A stretch of 64,000 nt of DNA. It comes from JAHBXE01 sp044222195. Its GTDB lineage: Bacteria; Planctomycetota; Phycisphaerae; Phycisphaerales; UBA1924. The notes beneath the pieces are model-generated. The model ran no database searches, was not told the origin of the DNA, and was given only the letters and a program-made list of their open reading frames with translations. Position 1 is the stretch's first letter, and the number at the start of each line of letters is the position of its first letter. The stretch covers positions 124,001 through 188,000 of the forward strand of contig JBGANS010000008.1 in the NCBI GenBank assembly GCA_044222195.1, in the 5' to 3' direction. Shown here piece by piece: positions 9,171-18,483 of the stretch. The translations under genes were made by a program, and so were the position numbers.

Positions 9171-12100
9171 GTGACCCATCGGACCAGCACCCGTACGTTG
9201 AAGATGACGAGCATTGCGGCGCTTGCGATTCTGGCGGGGCAGGCGGTGGGCCTCGAACAGAACTCCGCTCCACAGGCAGGCTCGCCGGTTCGTTGGAAGT
9301 CAGGGGCCGCGGCACCGGTCTTTGATCGGGCCCTGACGCCGCGGGTGCTCAATGGCGAACTCGGTGAGCACATCCTGGTTCAGCTCAGCGCGCCGGCCAC
9401 AGAAGCCATGCGGGCCGAGCTCGCCAAGAAGGGTTTGCGGCTCCTGGCGCCGATGGCGGCGGATGTGTTCTTCGCCGCGGTTGAGGGCAACGTGAACGCG
9501 GCGGGGCTGGTCCGGTCGGGCGTGGTTTCGGGTGCCGCGGCGGTGAAGCCGGAGTGGAAGCTGCATCGGGCGCTGCTGGCGGGACAGACGCCGGAGTGGA
9601 CGATCGTGACCCAGGGGGCCGATCCCGAGGTCGCCGTTTATGTCGTGCTGCACGACGATGTGCCTGTGTCGGTATCGGCGGCCGAGGTGGTCAAGCGGCA
9701 AGGGGGGGCGTCGATCAGCGAGCTGGTATCGGTGAACGCGGCGGTGGTGCACATTCCGCGCTCGGCGATAGCCCTGCTGGCCCAGGAAGATGAGGTCCAG
9801 TGGATCGAGCCCGCGCTGCCGTTCATGATGGAGATGAACGCGGAGAACCGGGCGCTCACGGGCGTCAACACGGTCAACGCGGCGCCGTACAACCTGAATG
9901 GAACGGGCGTGAAGGTGCTGGTGTTTGACGGCGGCTCGATCCGGACAACGCACGTGGACCTGGCGGGCCGGGTGACGGTGCTCGACGGCAGCGCGATTTC
10001 GAGCCACTCCACTCACGTGGCGGGGACCGTCGGCGGCACGGGGACGGCGGTGGCGAACAACCGAGGGATGGCGCCGGGCGTCACGTTCCTGTCGGCGGCG
10101 CTGAGCACGGCAGCTGGCGGATGGCTGTACACAAATCCGTCTGACATCGAGACCGACTACGCCAACGCGTACACGCAGGGAGCGCATCTGGCGACCAACT
10201 CGATCGGGACGAACACGGCTCCGAACGGGTTTGATTGCTCGTGGGAGGGTGAATATGGCGTGACCGACGGCGTGATCGACTCGATCATTCGCGGGTCGTC
10301 CGCGGCGACGCTCAACAACCCGTTCCGCGTGACGTGGGCCGCGGGGAACGAACGAGGGAGCGCGCGGTGCGGCGCGTTCTATCGGACAACGGCCCCACCG
10401 GCGAACGCGAAGAACCACATGTGCATCGGGTCTGTTGACTCGGACAATGACTTAACCTCGTCGTTCAGCAGCTACGGCCCGGCGGATGACGGGCGGATGA
10501 AGCCGGACTTTGTGGCGCCGGGGTGCCAGAACGGCGGCGACGGCGGTGTGACAAGCTGTACGAGCACGAGCACGACGTCGTACGGAGCGATGTGCGGCAC
10601 GTCGATGGCGACACCAACGGTGGCGGGGATTGTCTCGCTGATGCTCCAGGACTATCGCGTCCAGTTCCCCAGCACTCCGGACCCGAGGAACTCGACGCTC
10701 AAGGTACTGCTGGCGCAGTCGGCGACCGATCGCGGCAACGCCGGGCCGGATTTTCAGTTCGGGTATGGCTCGGTCCGCGCCCCGGCCGCGATCGACCTGA
10801 TGCGGACGGGCAACTTCCGCGAGAGCCAGGTGTCGCAGGGGGGCGAGGTGAGCTACGACGTGGTGGTGCCGGCCGGCGCTCCGGCCCTGGCGCTGACGCT
10901 CGCGTGGGATGACGCCGCCGGCACGCCCAACTCCGTGCCGGCGCTGGTCAACGACCTCGATCTCGAGGTGTACTCGCCGTCGGGGGTCCGCGCGTTCCCC
11001 TGGACCCTCGATTCCAATAACCCGGCGGCGCTGGCGGTCCAGACGCAGCGCAACTCTCGCGACAACATCGAGCAGGTTCGAGTGGCCAACCCACAAGCGG
11101 GGACGTGGAAGGTCCGGGTGCGAGGATTCGGGGTGCCGACCGGTCCGCAACCGTTCTCGATCGTGTCGTCGCACACTCTTTCGGCGGCCGCGCTCTTCCC
11201 GACGATCTCGATACAGAGCGTGACGACCCCGACTCTGATTGCACCCGGTTCGGGCACAACGATTTCGGCCACGGTGCAGGCCCAGAACGATGTGATCGTC
11301 CCGAGCTCGGTGGTGCTGCACTACCGCAACGGCGCCGGATCGTACACGGATGTGGCCATGTCGCTGATCGGCGGGTCGTGGCAGGCGAGCCTGCCGGCGT
11401 TCTCGTGCGGGGCGAGCCCGCAGTATTACGTCACGGCGCAGGGGCAGTCGGGCGCGGCGGCCGAGTCGCCCGTCGGCGGAGCGGGATCGCCCTACAGCGT
11501 CCCGGTCGGCACGCTGACGACGTACTTCTCGGACTCGATGGAGACGGACACAGGCTGGGTCGTCGGACCGAACACGGCAACGACAGGCCTCTGGTTCAGG
11601 ACCAACCCGCAACGGACCGGATCGCAGCCCGAAGACGACACCACACCCGGGGCCGGCGTCAACTGCTGGGTCACCGACGGCACCGCCGGCATCAGCCTGA
11701 CGACGGGCGATGTCGACGGCGGGAACACGGTGCTCACATCTCCTACATTCAGCATGGCCGGCGCACCCTCGAGCGCCACGATTTCGTACATGCGGTGGTT
11801 CGAGAACAACAGCATTGTGAACTATTCCCAGGCGTTTCTCGCCCAGGTTTCCACGGACAATGGCGGGGTCTGGACAACACTGGAATCGATCCCGGCAGGA
11901 TCGCCGGTGCAACTCGGCTGGCGACAGGTAACCAAGTCGCTGGCCACTCTCGGCATCACGGGCACGGCCCAGATGAAGGTCCGGTTCACGGCGACAGACA
12001 CCACCGGAACGGCGAGCATCGTCGAAGCGGCCATTGACGACTTTGTCGCGTCGAGCGTCTCGTGCACGGCCGTCGCCTGCTACGCCAACTGCGACAACTC

Positions 12101-12263
12101 GACGGGCAGCCCGGTCCTGACCGCGAACGACTTCCAGTGTTTCCTGGACCGCTTCGCGGCCAGCGATCCGTACGCGAACTGCGACGGATCAACGGGATCG
12201 CCCACCCTGACGCCCAACGACTTCCAGTGCTTCCTGAACAAGTTCGCGGCGGGCTGCTCCTGA
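9171..12263 (+). CDS. Subtilisin-like serine protease (S8) with GC-type dockerin
   Basis: The start is taken at GTG 9171 with GGGAG upstream; an ATG at 9204 is an alternative. About 1030 residues. After a signal peptide and a ~200-residue prodomain comes the S8 catalytic domain. The Asp is in KVLVFDGG, the His in SSHSTHVAGTVGG and the Ser in CGTSMATPTVAG, so the triad is complete. Next come a beta-sandwich region, as in many S8 proteins, and a domain starting near YFSDSMETDTGW that resembles the galactose-binding-like tails of secreted proteases. The last ~60 residues are two dockerin-like repeats. An extracellular protein-degrading enzyme attached through its dockerin is likely. It is the only clear enzyme among the nine dockerin proteins here. 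Confidence 0.92.
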   Translation: MTHRTSTRTLKMTSIAALAILAGQAVGLEQNSAPQAGSPVRWKSGAAAPVFDRALTPRVLNGELGEHILVQLSAPATEAMRAELAKKGLRLLAPMAADVFFAAVEGNVNAAGLVRSGVVSGAAAVKPEWKLHRALLAGQTPEWTIVTQGADPEVAVYVVLHDDVPVSVSAAEVVKRQGGASISELVSVNAAVVHIPRSAIALLAQEDEVQWIEPALPFMMEMNAENRALTGVNTVNAAPYNLNGTGVKVLVFDGGSIRTTHVDLAGRVTVLDGSAISSHSTHVAGTVGGTGTAVANNRGMAPGVTFLSAALSTAAGGWLYTNPSDIETDYANAYTQGAHLATNSIGTNTAPNGFDCSWEGEYGVTDGVIDSIIRGSSAATLNNPFRVTWAAGNERGSARCGAFYRTTAPPANAKNHMCIGSVDSDNDLTSSFSSYGPADDGRMKPDFVAPGCQNGGDGGVTSCTSTSTTSYGAMCGTSMATPTVAGIVSLMLQDYRVQFPSTPDPRNSTLKVLLAQSATDRGNAGPDFQFGYGSVRAPAAIDLMRTGNFRESQVSQGGEVSYDVVVPAGAPALALTLAWDDAAGTPNSVPALVNDLDLEVYSPSGVRAFPWTLDSNNPAALAVQTQRNSRDNIEQVRVANPQAGTWKVRVRGFGVPTGPQPFSIVSSHTLSAAALFPTISIQSVTTPTLIAPGSGTTISATVQAQNDVIVPSSVVLHYRNGAGSYTDVAMSLIGGSWQASLPAFSCGASPQYYVTAQGQSGAAAESPVGGAGSPYSVPVGTLTTYFSDSMETDTGWVVGPNTATTGLWFRTNPQRTGSQPEDDTTPGAGVNCWVTDGTAGISLTTGDVDGGNTVLTSPTFSMAGAPSSATISYMRWFENNSIVNYSQAFLAQVSTDNGGVWTTLESIPAGSPVQLGWRQVTKSLATLGITGTAQMKVRFTATDTTGTASIVEAAIDDFVASSVSCTAVACYANCDNSTGSPVLTANDFQCFLDRFAASDPYANCDGSTGSPTLTPNDFQCFLNKFAAGCS

Positions 12264-12495
12264 ACTGCCGCGGCTGAACGTCCCTGCGTACTGAGGGTGT
12301 TTCCTCAATCGCTGTCGCGCCAATGGCCACGGCTGTGGCCATTTCGCTGGCGCGGCCGGTGGCGATGTCGCTCGGGCGCTCCAAATGAGCGGCATGCTTA
12401 TTGCAGATATTTCTGACCGCATTGCCTCCGGTTGTCAGGGTGCATCGCATTGGGCTGACGGCCTGCCACGTCTTTCGCAAGAAGGAGAACCGGTC

Positions 12496-14187
12496 ATGAA
12501 GAATCTCAACTTTGGGATGAGCACTGCCGTTGGTCGTCACTCGCGGCGGCGGGCGTCGGCAGGCGTCATCGTGGCGGCACTGGCCGCGCACGCGGCATGC
12601 GCACCGGCGCAGGCGCAATGTTCGCCTCGTTGGTATTCGACGGCGGGAGTCTCCGGGGCGACGGGATACAACGTCAGCGGCTTGGTGGCGTGGGACCCGG
12701 ACGGAGCCGGACCGCAGGCGGCGGTGCTTGTTCTGGGCGGCGAGTTCACTTCCGCGGGCGGCGTGTTGGCGAACAACGTCGCGATCTGGAATGGGAGCAC
12801 GTACTCGCCGCTGGGTTCAGGAGTCGCCGGCGCGGTGAACGCGGTCGCGGTCCTGCCGGACGGTCGGCTCGTGGTGGCGGGGGGTTTCGCGAGCGCGGGC
12901 GGTGTCGCGGCCAGAAACGTGGCGGCGTGGGACGGTCACGCGTGGGCGCCGCTCGGGACGGGATTTGACAACGTCGTGTGGGCTTTGGCGATGAACCCGG
13001 TGGATGGAAAGCTGTACGCGGGTGGCATATTCACAAACGCGGACGGCGCGCCCGCCAACCGGGTTGCTCGGTGGGATGGAACGGCCTGGACAAGTCTTGG
13101 GACTGGATCGGCCAATGGCGTGAGCAACATTGTGTATGCGCTGACACCGCTGGGCTCGGGCGACATGGTCGTCGGCGGGAACTTCACGGCGGCCGGGGGC
13201 GTGGGAAACCGCCGGTGCGTGGCACGGTTCACGACCGCGGGCGCCTGGGCGACCATGGCGGCCGGGATGAACGCGGCCGTGCTTTCGCTTGGGACACTGT
13301 CTGATGACTCGGTCGTGGCCGGGGGCATATTCACCTTTGCCGACATCGGGCCGGCGAGCAGGATCGCGCGGTGGGATGGGACACACTGGAATCCAGTGGG
13401 CGCGGGAACGAACGCTCAGCCGCTGGGGTTCCTCGCGCTGCCCAATGGGCAGTTCATCGCCGGCGGGCACTTCGTATTTGCCGGCACGGTCGCGGCCAGC
13501 AAGGCGGCGCTGTGGGATGGAACGGCGTGGTCGGCCATGGGCACGGGTATGGACAACTACGTCATCGCCCTCGCACGAATGCCGGGCGGAGACATTTTTG
13601 CGGGCGGAGGGTTCAGCACTGTGGACGGCGTGAACTCGCCGTGCCTCGCGCGTTGGGCGTCCGAGGGCGTAGCCATCACCGAGCAGCCGACTGGCAAGAC
13701 GGTGTGCGCGGCACACCCGGGCTCCCTGACCGTCGGCGCCTCGGGAGTTGGCCCGCTGGCGTACGGGTGGCAGGTTGAATGTCCCGCGGGAAGCGGCACG
13801 TTCGTGGACTTGTCCGGTTCGCGGTACACCGAAGCCGCGACGGGATTGGGATTCGACATCGTGGGCGGGAGTGCAGCGATGGCCACCCTGGCGCTGTCGG
13901 GGCTGACGCTCGGCTCGCACGCGCCGGGAGTGTCGTTCCGGTGCACGGTCACGAACTTGTGCGGCTCGGTCGCGAGCGCCCCCGCCACGCTGCTGGTGTG
14001 CTACGCCAACTGTGATTGCTCCACCGCCTCGCCGATGCTGACGGCCAACGACTTCCAATGCTTCCTCAATGCGTTCGCCTCGGGAAGCCTGATGGCCAAC
14101 TGCGACGGGTCCACGGGGACGCCGGCGCTCACCGCCAACGACTTCCAGTGTTTCATCAACTCGTTCGCAGCGGGCTGTCCGCGCTAA
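12496..14187 (+). CDS. Secreted propeller protein with Ig-like and GC-type dockerin domains
   Basis: ATG 12496 follows GAAGGAGAA. 563 residues with a long Arg-rich signal peptide ending near CAPAQAQ. Seven or so repeats of ~48 residues follow, with the pattern GGxFxxAGGVxANxVAxWDGxxWxxLGxG, predicting a kelch/Rax2-like beta-propeller. From ~residue 390 an Ig-like segment starts (ITEQPTGKTVCAAHPGSLTV) with paired Cys residues. Two dockerin-like repeats end the protein; the first has NCDCST in place of NCDGST. Probably exported and surface-associated. The function of the propeller is unknown. Confidence 0.86.
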   Translation: MKNLNFGMSTAVGRHSRRRASAGVIVAALAAHAACAPAQAQCSPRWYSTAGVSGATGYNVSGLVAWDPDGAGPQAAVLVLGGEFTSAGGVLANNVAIWNGSTYSPLGSGVAGAVNAVAVLPDGRLVVAGGFASAGGVAARNVAAWDGHAWAPLGTGFDNVVWALAMNPVDGKLYAGGIFTNADGAPANRVARWDGTAWTSLGTGSANGVSNIVYALTPLGSGDMVVGGNFTAAGGVGNRRCVARFTTAGAWATMAAGMNAAVLSLGTLSDDSVVAGGIFTFADIGPASRIARWDGTHWNPVGAGTNAQPLGFLALPNGQFIAGGHFVFAGTVAASKAALWDGTAWSAMGTGMDNYVIALARMPGGDIFAGGGFSTVDGVNSPCLARWASEGVAITEQPTGKTVCAAHPGSLTVGASGVGPLAYGWQVECPAGSGTFVDLSGSRYTEAATGLGFDIVGGSAAMATLALSGLTLGSHAPGVSFRCTVTNLCGSVASAPATLLVCYANCDCSTASPMLTANDFQCFLNAFASGSLMANCDGSTGTPALTANDFQCFINSFAAGCPR

Positions 14188-14349
14188 GCGCCCGGTGATG
14201 TGTTCGCCGGACAACCTCGCGGCGGGTGAATCCAGCCGTGACCCCGCCGCGATGTTCGAGGGGAAGGACTATCCGGTGGAGCGCGATCGAGTGGCCGCCG
14301 GGCCCGCGGTCGTACTAGAGTTTCGGCACGATCACCCGGGAGCACGGCC

Positions 14350-15171
14350 ATGAAGCATGTGTGTTCTGCTGTTGTCGCGGCGGTGCTGGCGGGCCAATCG
14401 GCCTCGGCGGACGTTGTCTTTCAGGCGATTCACAACAACGGGATTTTCACGCCGTTTTCGAGTGCGAACGCGGGAGCTGTGAAGTACGGCGATGGAGGAT
14501 GGCTCTCCGCATTCGGGACCAGCACCTACACCCTGACTTCCATCACGCTGGGACTGGTGGTGCTGAACTCCACGACCGCGGGGTCGACGGACATCGTGTT
14601 CACCCTCAACGATGGAGATCCGTCGGGGCTGGTGTTCGGGCCCGGGACGGCGCTGTACAGCACAACGATTCACGGCGTGGCGCTCCCGGATGCGTCGCTC
14701 TCGGGTGGGACGGCGCTGTTCAGCCTGACGATCCCGCTCCCGAATGTCCGCACGGTGGGCGGGTACAACAACATCGGGTGGAGCGTGGCTCTGACGAACT
14801 TCCAGTGCAACGGGCAGTTCGGCTTTCAGTGCTCGCGATCGACGGGGCAGGTGGTCGGGTTCTTCACCAACAACGCTTCGTTCCACAACGGCACATCGTG
14901 GAGCCTCTTCAGCTTCGGGCCCGATCCGGTGACGGGTGTTGCCAACCTGGTCGCGGTCATTGAGGGCGGCGTCACGCCGGCGTGCTACCCGAACTGCGAT
15001 GCGTCAACGGGCGCGCCAAGACTCACCGCCAACGACTTCCAGTGCTTCCTCAACAAGTTTGCCGCGAGCGATCCGTACGCCAACTGCGATGGGTCGACCA
15101 ACGCCCCCTCGCTTACCGCGAATGACTTTCAGTGTTTCCTGAACAGCTTCGCGGCCGGATGCGCGCGCTGA
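14350..15171 (+). CDS. Small secreted beta-sandwich protein with GC-type dockerin
   Basis: 273 residues starting at ATG 14350, with a signal peptide ending at SASA. The ~190-residue central domain is rich in beta-strand patterns (TYTLTSITLGLVVLN, DIVFTLNDGD), like the 'choice-of-anchor' domains that precede sorting tails in secreted proteins; this is a weak resemblance. The last ~60 residues are two dockerin-like repeats (NCDASTG...ANDFQCF and NCDGSTN...ANDFQCF). No catalytic motif. Confidence 0.83.
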   Translation: MKHVCSAVVAAVLAGQSASADVVFQAIHNNGIFTPFSSANAGAVKYGDGGWLSAFGTSTYTLTSITLGLVVLNSTTAGSTDIVFTLNDGDPSGLVFGPGTALYSTTIHGVALPDASLSGGTALFSLTIPLPNVRTVGGYNNIGWSVALTNFQCNGQFGFQCSRSTGQVVGFFTNNASFHNGTSWSLFSFGPDPVTGVANLVAVIEGGVTPACYPNCDASTGAPRLTANDFQCFLNKFAASDPYANCDGSTNAPSLTANDFQCFLNSFAAGCAR

Positions 15172-15306
15172 GTCGAATCTGCCTGAACGCGCGCCAGGGC
15201 TGTCGCGACTCTCCGATGTTCCCCAAGCCCCCACATCACGCAGAGCAAGGGACCTCAATGTGGCATTTTCATGGTGTTTTGCCGGTATTGGCCGGCCGAG
15301 AGGGGG

Positions 15307-15334
15307 TTGGTGCTTCCCGACAATTGCGTAGAAT
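15307..15334 (+). promoter_or_regulatory. Candidate promoter for the last dockerin gene
   Basis: TTGGTG (15307-15312), a 16-base spacer, then TAGAAT (15329-15334), ending 26 bases before ATG 15361. Confidence 0.42.
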
Positions 15335-15360
15335 GGATCATCGGTTCGAGGGAGCTTTCC

Positions 15361-16083
15361 ATGCGTAACCGCTCTCAACTGCTGGGCTTGTGTGCGGTGG
15401 CCGGATGGGCCGTGCCGGGGCATGCCGAAGTCCTCATCAGCAATATCGCGGCCCCATTGGCGCAGTCCGGAACATTCTTTGGCGCCAACTCGTCGACATC
15501 GTTCAAGGCGGCGGGCTTTACCATCGGGAGTCACGCCTACACGCTTGACGGTGTGAAGCTGACGATCGGCTACGGGGTGGGAGGATCGGCGGTGGTGTCG
15601 ATCTGGTCCGGCGCGACGGGGCCGGCCAGCTTGGTCCAGGTTCTCAACGCCCCCACCCAGAGCGGATCGGGCAACTTCACCTTCACGCCCGCTTCCCCGG
15701 TGACGCTCAGCGCGAGTGGAACCTACTGGGTGTATGTTCAGTCCATCCCGAATCCGACGGGGAGTTTCATGTGGGAAGCCACCAACCCGGCGGTGCTGCC
15801 GACGGGCTCTGCGACAGCGGCGGGCTTTGTCTACAACGGCGCGCCGAGTGGGACGTACAACCGAATCGAGGTCACCGGGACCCAGGTGGGAGCCGCGTGC
15901 TACGCGAACTGCGACGGCTCGAGCGTGCAGCCGATTCTGACGGCGAACGACTTTCAGTGCTTTATCAACCGATATGTCGCGGGCACGTCGTATGCCAACT
16001 GCGATGGGTCCACGGTGCAGCCCGTGCTCACTGCCAATGACTTCCAGTGCTTCATCAACAGATATGTAGCGGGGTGCTCGTAG
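15361..16083 (+). CDS. Choice-of-anchor-like secreted protein with GC-type dockerin
   Basis: ATG 15361 with GAGGGAG upstream; 240 residues with a signal peptide ending near PGHAE. The single ~150-residue beta domain has the flow of 'choice-of-anchor R' modules: an opening strand VLISNIAAP, then AAGFTIGSHAYTLDGVKLTI, VVSIWSG and GTYWVYVQS. The dockerin pair follows, with RYVAG spacers in both copies. It is the last of nine dockerin genes in 16 kb and is convergent with the next gene, 7 bases away. Probably exported; function unknown. Confidence 0.86.
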   Translation: MRNRSQLLGLCAVAGWAVPGHAEVLISNIAAPLAQSGTFFGANSSTSFKAAGFTIGSHAYTLDGVKLTIGYGVGGSAVVSIWSGATGPASLVQVLNAPTQSGSGNFTFTPASPVTLSASGTYWVYVQSIPNPTGSFMWEATNPAVLPTGSATAAGFVYNGAPSGTYNRIEVTGTQVGAACYANCDGSSVQPILTANDFQCFINRYVAGTSYANCDGSTVQPVLTANDFQCFINRYVAGCS

Positions 16084-16090
16084 AGGGCCT

Positions 16091-16528
16091 TCACTCGGGA
16101 GGCGGAACGTCCGCGTGGGAGGGATGAGGTCCGAGCTTTTCCTGAATCTCGGCGAGGATGAGGCGGGACACGGCTTGATCGCCGAAGACGCCAACGCGGA
16201 TGTTGATCTTGGTCACATTCTTCGACTTCATCTGCAGGTTGATATCGATCTTGCGACCCTGGACTTCCTTGGCGAGGACGTACGCGTTGGCCTCGCCCAT
16301 CTTGGCGCCGCGCGATGGAAAGTTGAGCGCTGTCATTGCGTCCTGAGCGGCCTGAAACACATGTTCCATGGGGTGCACGACCGCGGCTTCGAGCTCGCCG
16401 CGGATGAATGCTTCGGTGCCCGTCTGCAGCGCGCCGAACCCGGCCGAGGCGATGACCACCGGGGCGGCGCACGAAGCCCCGCCGAGAATGGACGCGGCCG
16501 ACAGCACGATGGACGCGGATCGCCTCAC
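16091..16528 (-). CDS. DUF3568-like small envelope protein
   Basis: 145 residues with an N-terminal hydrophobic export signal (SIVLSAASILGGASC), followed by a domain resembling DUF3568: a Gly/Ala-rich stretch, GELEAAVVHPMEHVFQAA, then a beta-strand part with KIDINLQMKSKNVTKINIRVG. It starts with GTG, overlapping the stop of the upstream paralogue by GTGA, so the two are coupled. The lipobox is imperfect, so lipidation is uncertain. Role unknown. Confidence 0.72.
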   Translation of the reverse strand: MRRSASIVLSAASILGGASCAAPVVIASAGFGALQTGTEAFIRGELEAAVVHPMEHVFQAAQDAMTALNFPSRGAKMGEANAYVLAKEVQGRKIDINLQMKSKNVTKINIRVGVFGDQAVSRLILAEIQEKLGPHPSHADVPPPE

Positions 16529-16911
16529 AGCCGGGCTTTCACCGACTCAATGAACTTCTTGCTCTCGGCTTCATCGCCCCAGATTCCGTACCGGACCGCG
16601 ACCCGCGAAAAGTCGGGCGAGCGGCGGGAGATGTCGATCTTGACCTGGGTTCCATCCTGCGTGATGCAGCGGAAGTACGCCGTCGTGACATCTCGGGTCT
16701 GTTCCTTGATGTCCCAACCGCGCTCCTTGATCACACCGGCCGCCGCCGTGCGGCACTTGTCGACGTGCGCATACAGCGAGTATTCCAGTTCACCCTGGTT
16801 GTACTGGTAACCCGCGGCCCCCATGCCCGCGCCGACGACAACGGGCACGCATCCCGAGGCGGCAAGGCACGCCGCGACCCCGATACAGCAGACGCGACCG
16901 ATCGCGTTCAT
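16525..16911 (-). CDS. DUF3568-like lipoprotein
   Basis: 128 residues with a signal peptide and a good lipobox (LAASGC, Cys21). The mature part has the same layout as the next gene: GAAGYQYNQGELEYSLYAHVDKC, then TAYFRCITQDGTQVKIDISRR and VRYGIWGDEAESKKF, matching the DUF3568 pattern. The two paralogues form a two-gene operon. Outer-membrane attachment is inferred from the lipobox. Function unknown. Confidence 0.78.
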   Translation of the reverse strand: MNAIGRVCCIGVAACLAASGCVPVVVGAGMGAAGYQYNQGELEYSLYAHVDKCRTAAAGVIKERGWDIKEQTRDVTTAYFRCITQDGTQVKIDISRRSPDFSRVAVRYGIWGDEAESKKFIESVKARL

Positions 16912-16959
16912 CCGTGGCTCCTGTTCCGGACTCGATCCTCGGTCCTTGGTTGGAGTCTA

Positions 16960-18483
16960 TCAGTGCCGCGGTTCGGCGGCGAAGCCCGTGGTGTGGATGA
17001 CGGGCTGGGACGCGGCGTCGGCTCCGGCGGCCGCGGGTTTGCTCGCGGTGGACTCAGAGTCCTGCGGTTTGTGGCCGACAATGATGAGGCTGAGGCCCGG
17101 CCCGATTTTCAGGCGGTCCATGATCTTGGCCATGGGGAGCATGAGTTCGTACATGCGCATTTGCGTCGGAGAGAGGTCCTTCCGTCCGAGCTTCTTGTTC
17201 ACCCACCAACCGACGACGCCGAGGCGATTGAACTCTTCGCAGCTCTGTACATGAAAGCCGGCGGCGGCAAACTTGGACGTCAGCTCTTCCCGGGTGTAGC
17301 GCCGGAAGTGCCCGAGTGTCCGGTCACACGCGGAGTACAGACCCGGGTGGGCGGGGACGAGCACGACGGCGTGGCCGCCGGGGACCAGGGCATCGAAGAA
17401 CTCGTGCAAGACATCCTGGTCACGCTCGATGTGCTCGAGCACGTTGAGAGAAATGATGGTGTCGGGCTTCTCGGGGCGGATTGACTTGCCCGCGCCGCGG
17501 GCAGAAAGATCCAGTTCGCGGGCGTCGACGTTTTCCATGTGGCCGAAGCGCCGTTCGATCATCTCGACGTAGAACGGGTCGTTGTCCACGCACACCAACC
17601 GCTCGCGATCGAGCAGCAGCTCGGTGAAGTTGCCGATGCCGCAGCCGGCCTCCCAGACGCGCTGCCCGATGAACGTTCGGAACTGCGAGAGCATCCAGCG
17701 GTTGAAGCCTCGGGCGCGGCGGACGGACTGCAGGATGTAAAAGCCGTCGTGCGTCGTGAAGCGACGATCGATGAAACGATACTTGATCAGGCACCACGCG
17801 GCGGAGAATGCATCCTTCCAGCCGATTTTCTTGCCCTCGGCGGCGGTGCGGCCGTGGTAGCTGATGGGAACTTCGTAGAGCCGGACGTTCCACTGGGCGA
17901 GACGGGTCGTCAGTTCGGGCTCGATGCCGAAGCGGTTGGACTTGAGCGGGATCTGCTTGAGGATGTCGGCACGGACGGCCTTGTAGCAGGTCTCCATGTC
18001 GGTGATGTTGATGTCGTTGAGGATGTTGGTGGCAAAGGTGAGGAGGCGGTTGGCGACTGAGTGCCAGAACAGCAGTACCTTGCGTTGGCCGCCGGCCATG
18101 AAACGCGAACCGAAGACCGCATCGGCCTTGCCTTCGAGGATGGGGGCGAGGACGGTGGGAAACTCTGCCGGGTCGTATTCGAGGTCAGCGTCCTGCACGA
18201 TCGCGATGTCGCCGGTCATGTGGGCGATGGCCGTGCGAATGGCCGCGCCCTTGCCTTTGTTGACCTGGTGGCGGACGACCTTGATGCGGGAGTCCGTCTG
18301 GGCGAGCTCCTTGAGGATTTCGGGCGTGCGGTCCTTGGAACAGTCGTCCACGCAGATGAGTTCGAGGTCAAGGGAGACCGGAGAAGCGAGGACGGCGTGA
18401 ATGAGGCGGCGGAGGGTGCGGGCCTCGTTGTAGACGGGGATGAGGACGGAAAGCTTGGAGAACTGGTTTGCGACTGTGGTCAT
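16960..18483 (-). CDS. GT2 glycosyltransferase fused to SAM-dependent methyltransferase
   Basis: 507 residues. Residues ~9-235 are a GT-A glycosyltransferase like dolichol-phosphate mannosyltransferases: SVLIPVYNEARTL, ICVDDCSKD, and the DxD-like VQDADLEYDP. Residues ~280-455 are a class I methyltransferase with the SAM motif WEAGCGIGNFTE, an acidic VCVDNDP and SLNVLEHIERD. The fusion suggests that a transferred or lipid-linked sugar and its methylation, or a headgroup modification, are handled together. ATG 18483 overlaps the stop of the upstream membrane protein (ATGA), so the pair acts in one glycan pathway. The substrate is unknown. Confidence 0.88.
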   Translation of the reverse strand: MTTVANQFSKLSVLIPVYNEARTLRRLIHAVLASPVSLDLELICVDDCSKDRTPEILKELAQTDSRIKVVRHQVNKGKGAAIRTAIAHMTGDIAIVQDADLEYDPAEFPTVLAPILEGKADAVFGSRFMAGGQRKVLLFWHSVANRLLTFATNILNDINITDMETCYKAVRADILKQIPLKSNRFGIEPELTTRLAQWNVRLYEVPISYHGRTAAEGKKIGWKDAFSAAWCLIKYRFIDRRFTTHDGFYILQSVRRARGFNRWMLSQFRTFIGQRVWEAGCGIGNFTELLLDRERLVCVDNDPFYVEMIERRFGHMENVDARELDLSARGAGKSIRPEKPDTIISLNVLEHIERDQDVLHEFFDALVPGGHAVVLVPAHPGLYSACDRTLGHFRRYTREELTSKFAAAGFHVQSCEEFNRLGVVGWWVNKKLGRKDLSPTQMRMYELMLPMAKIMDRLKIGPGLSLIIVGHKPQDSESTASKPAAAGADAASQPVIHTTGFAAEPRH

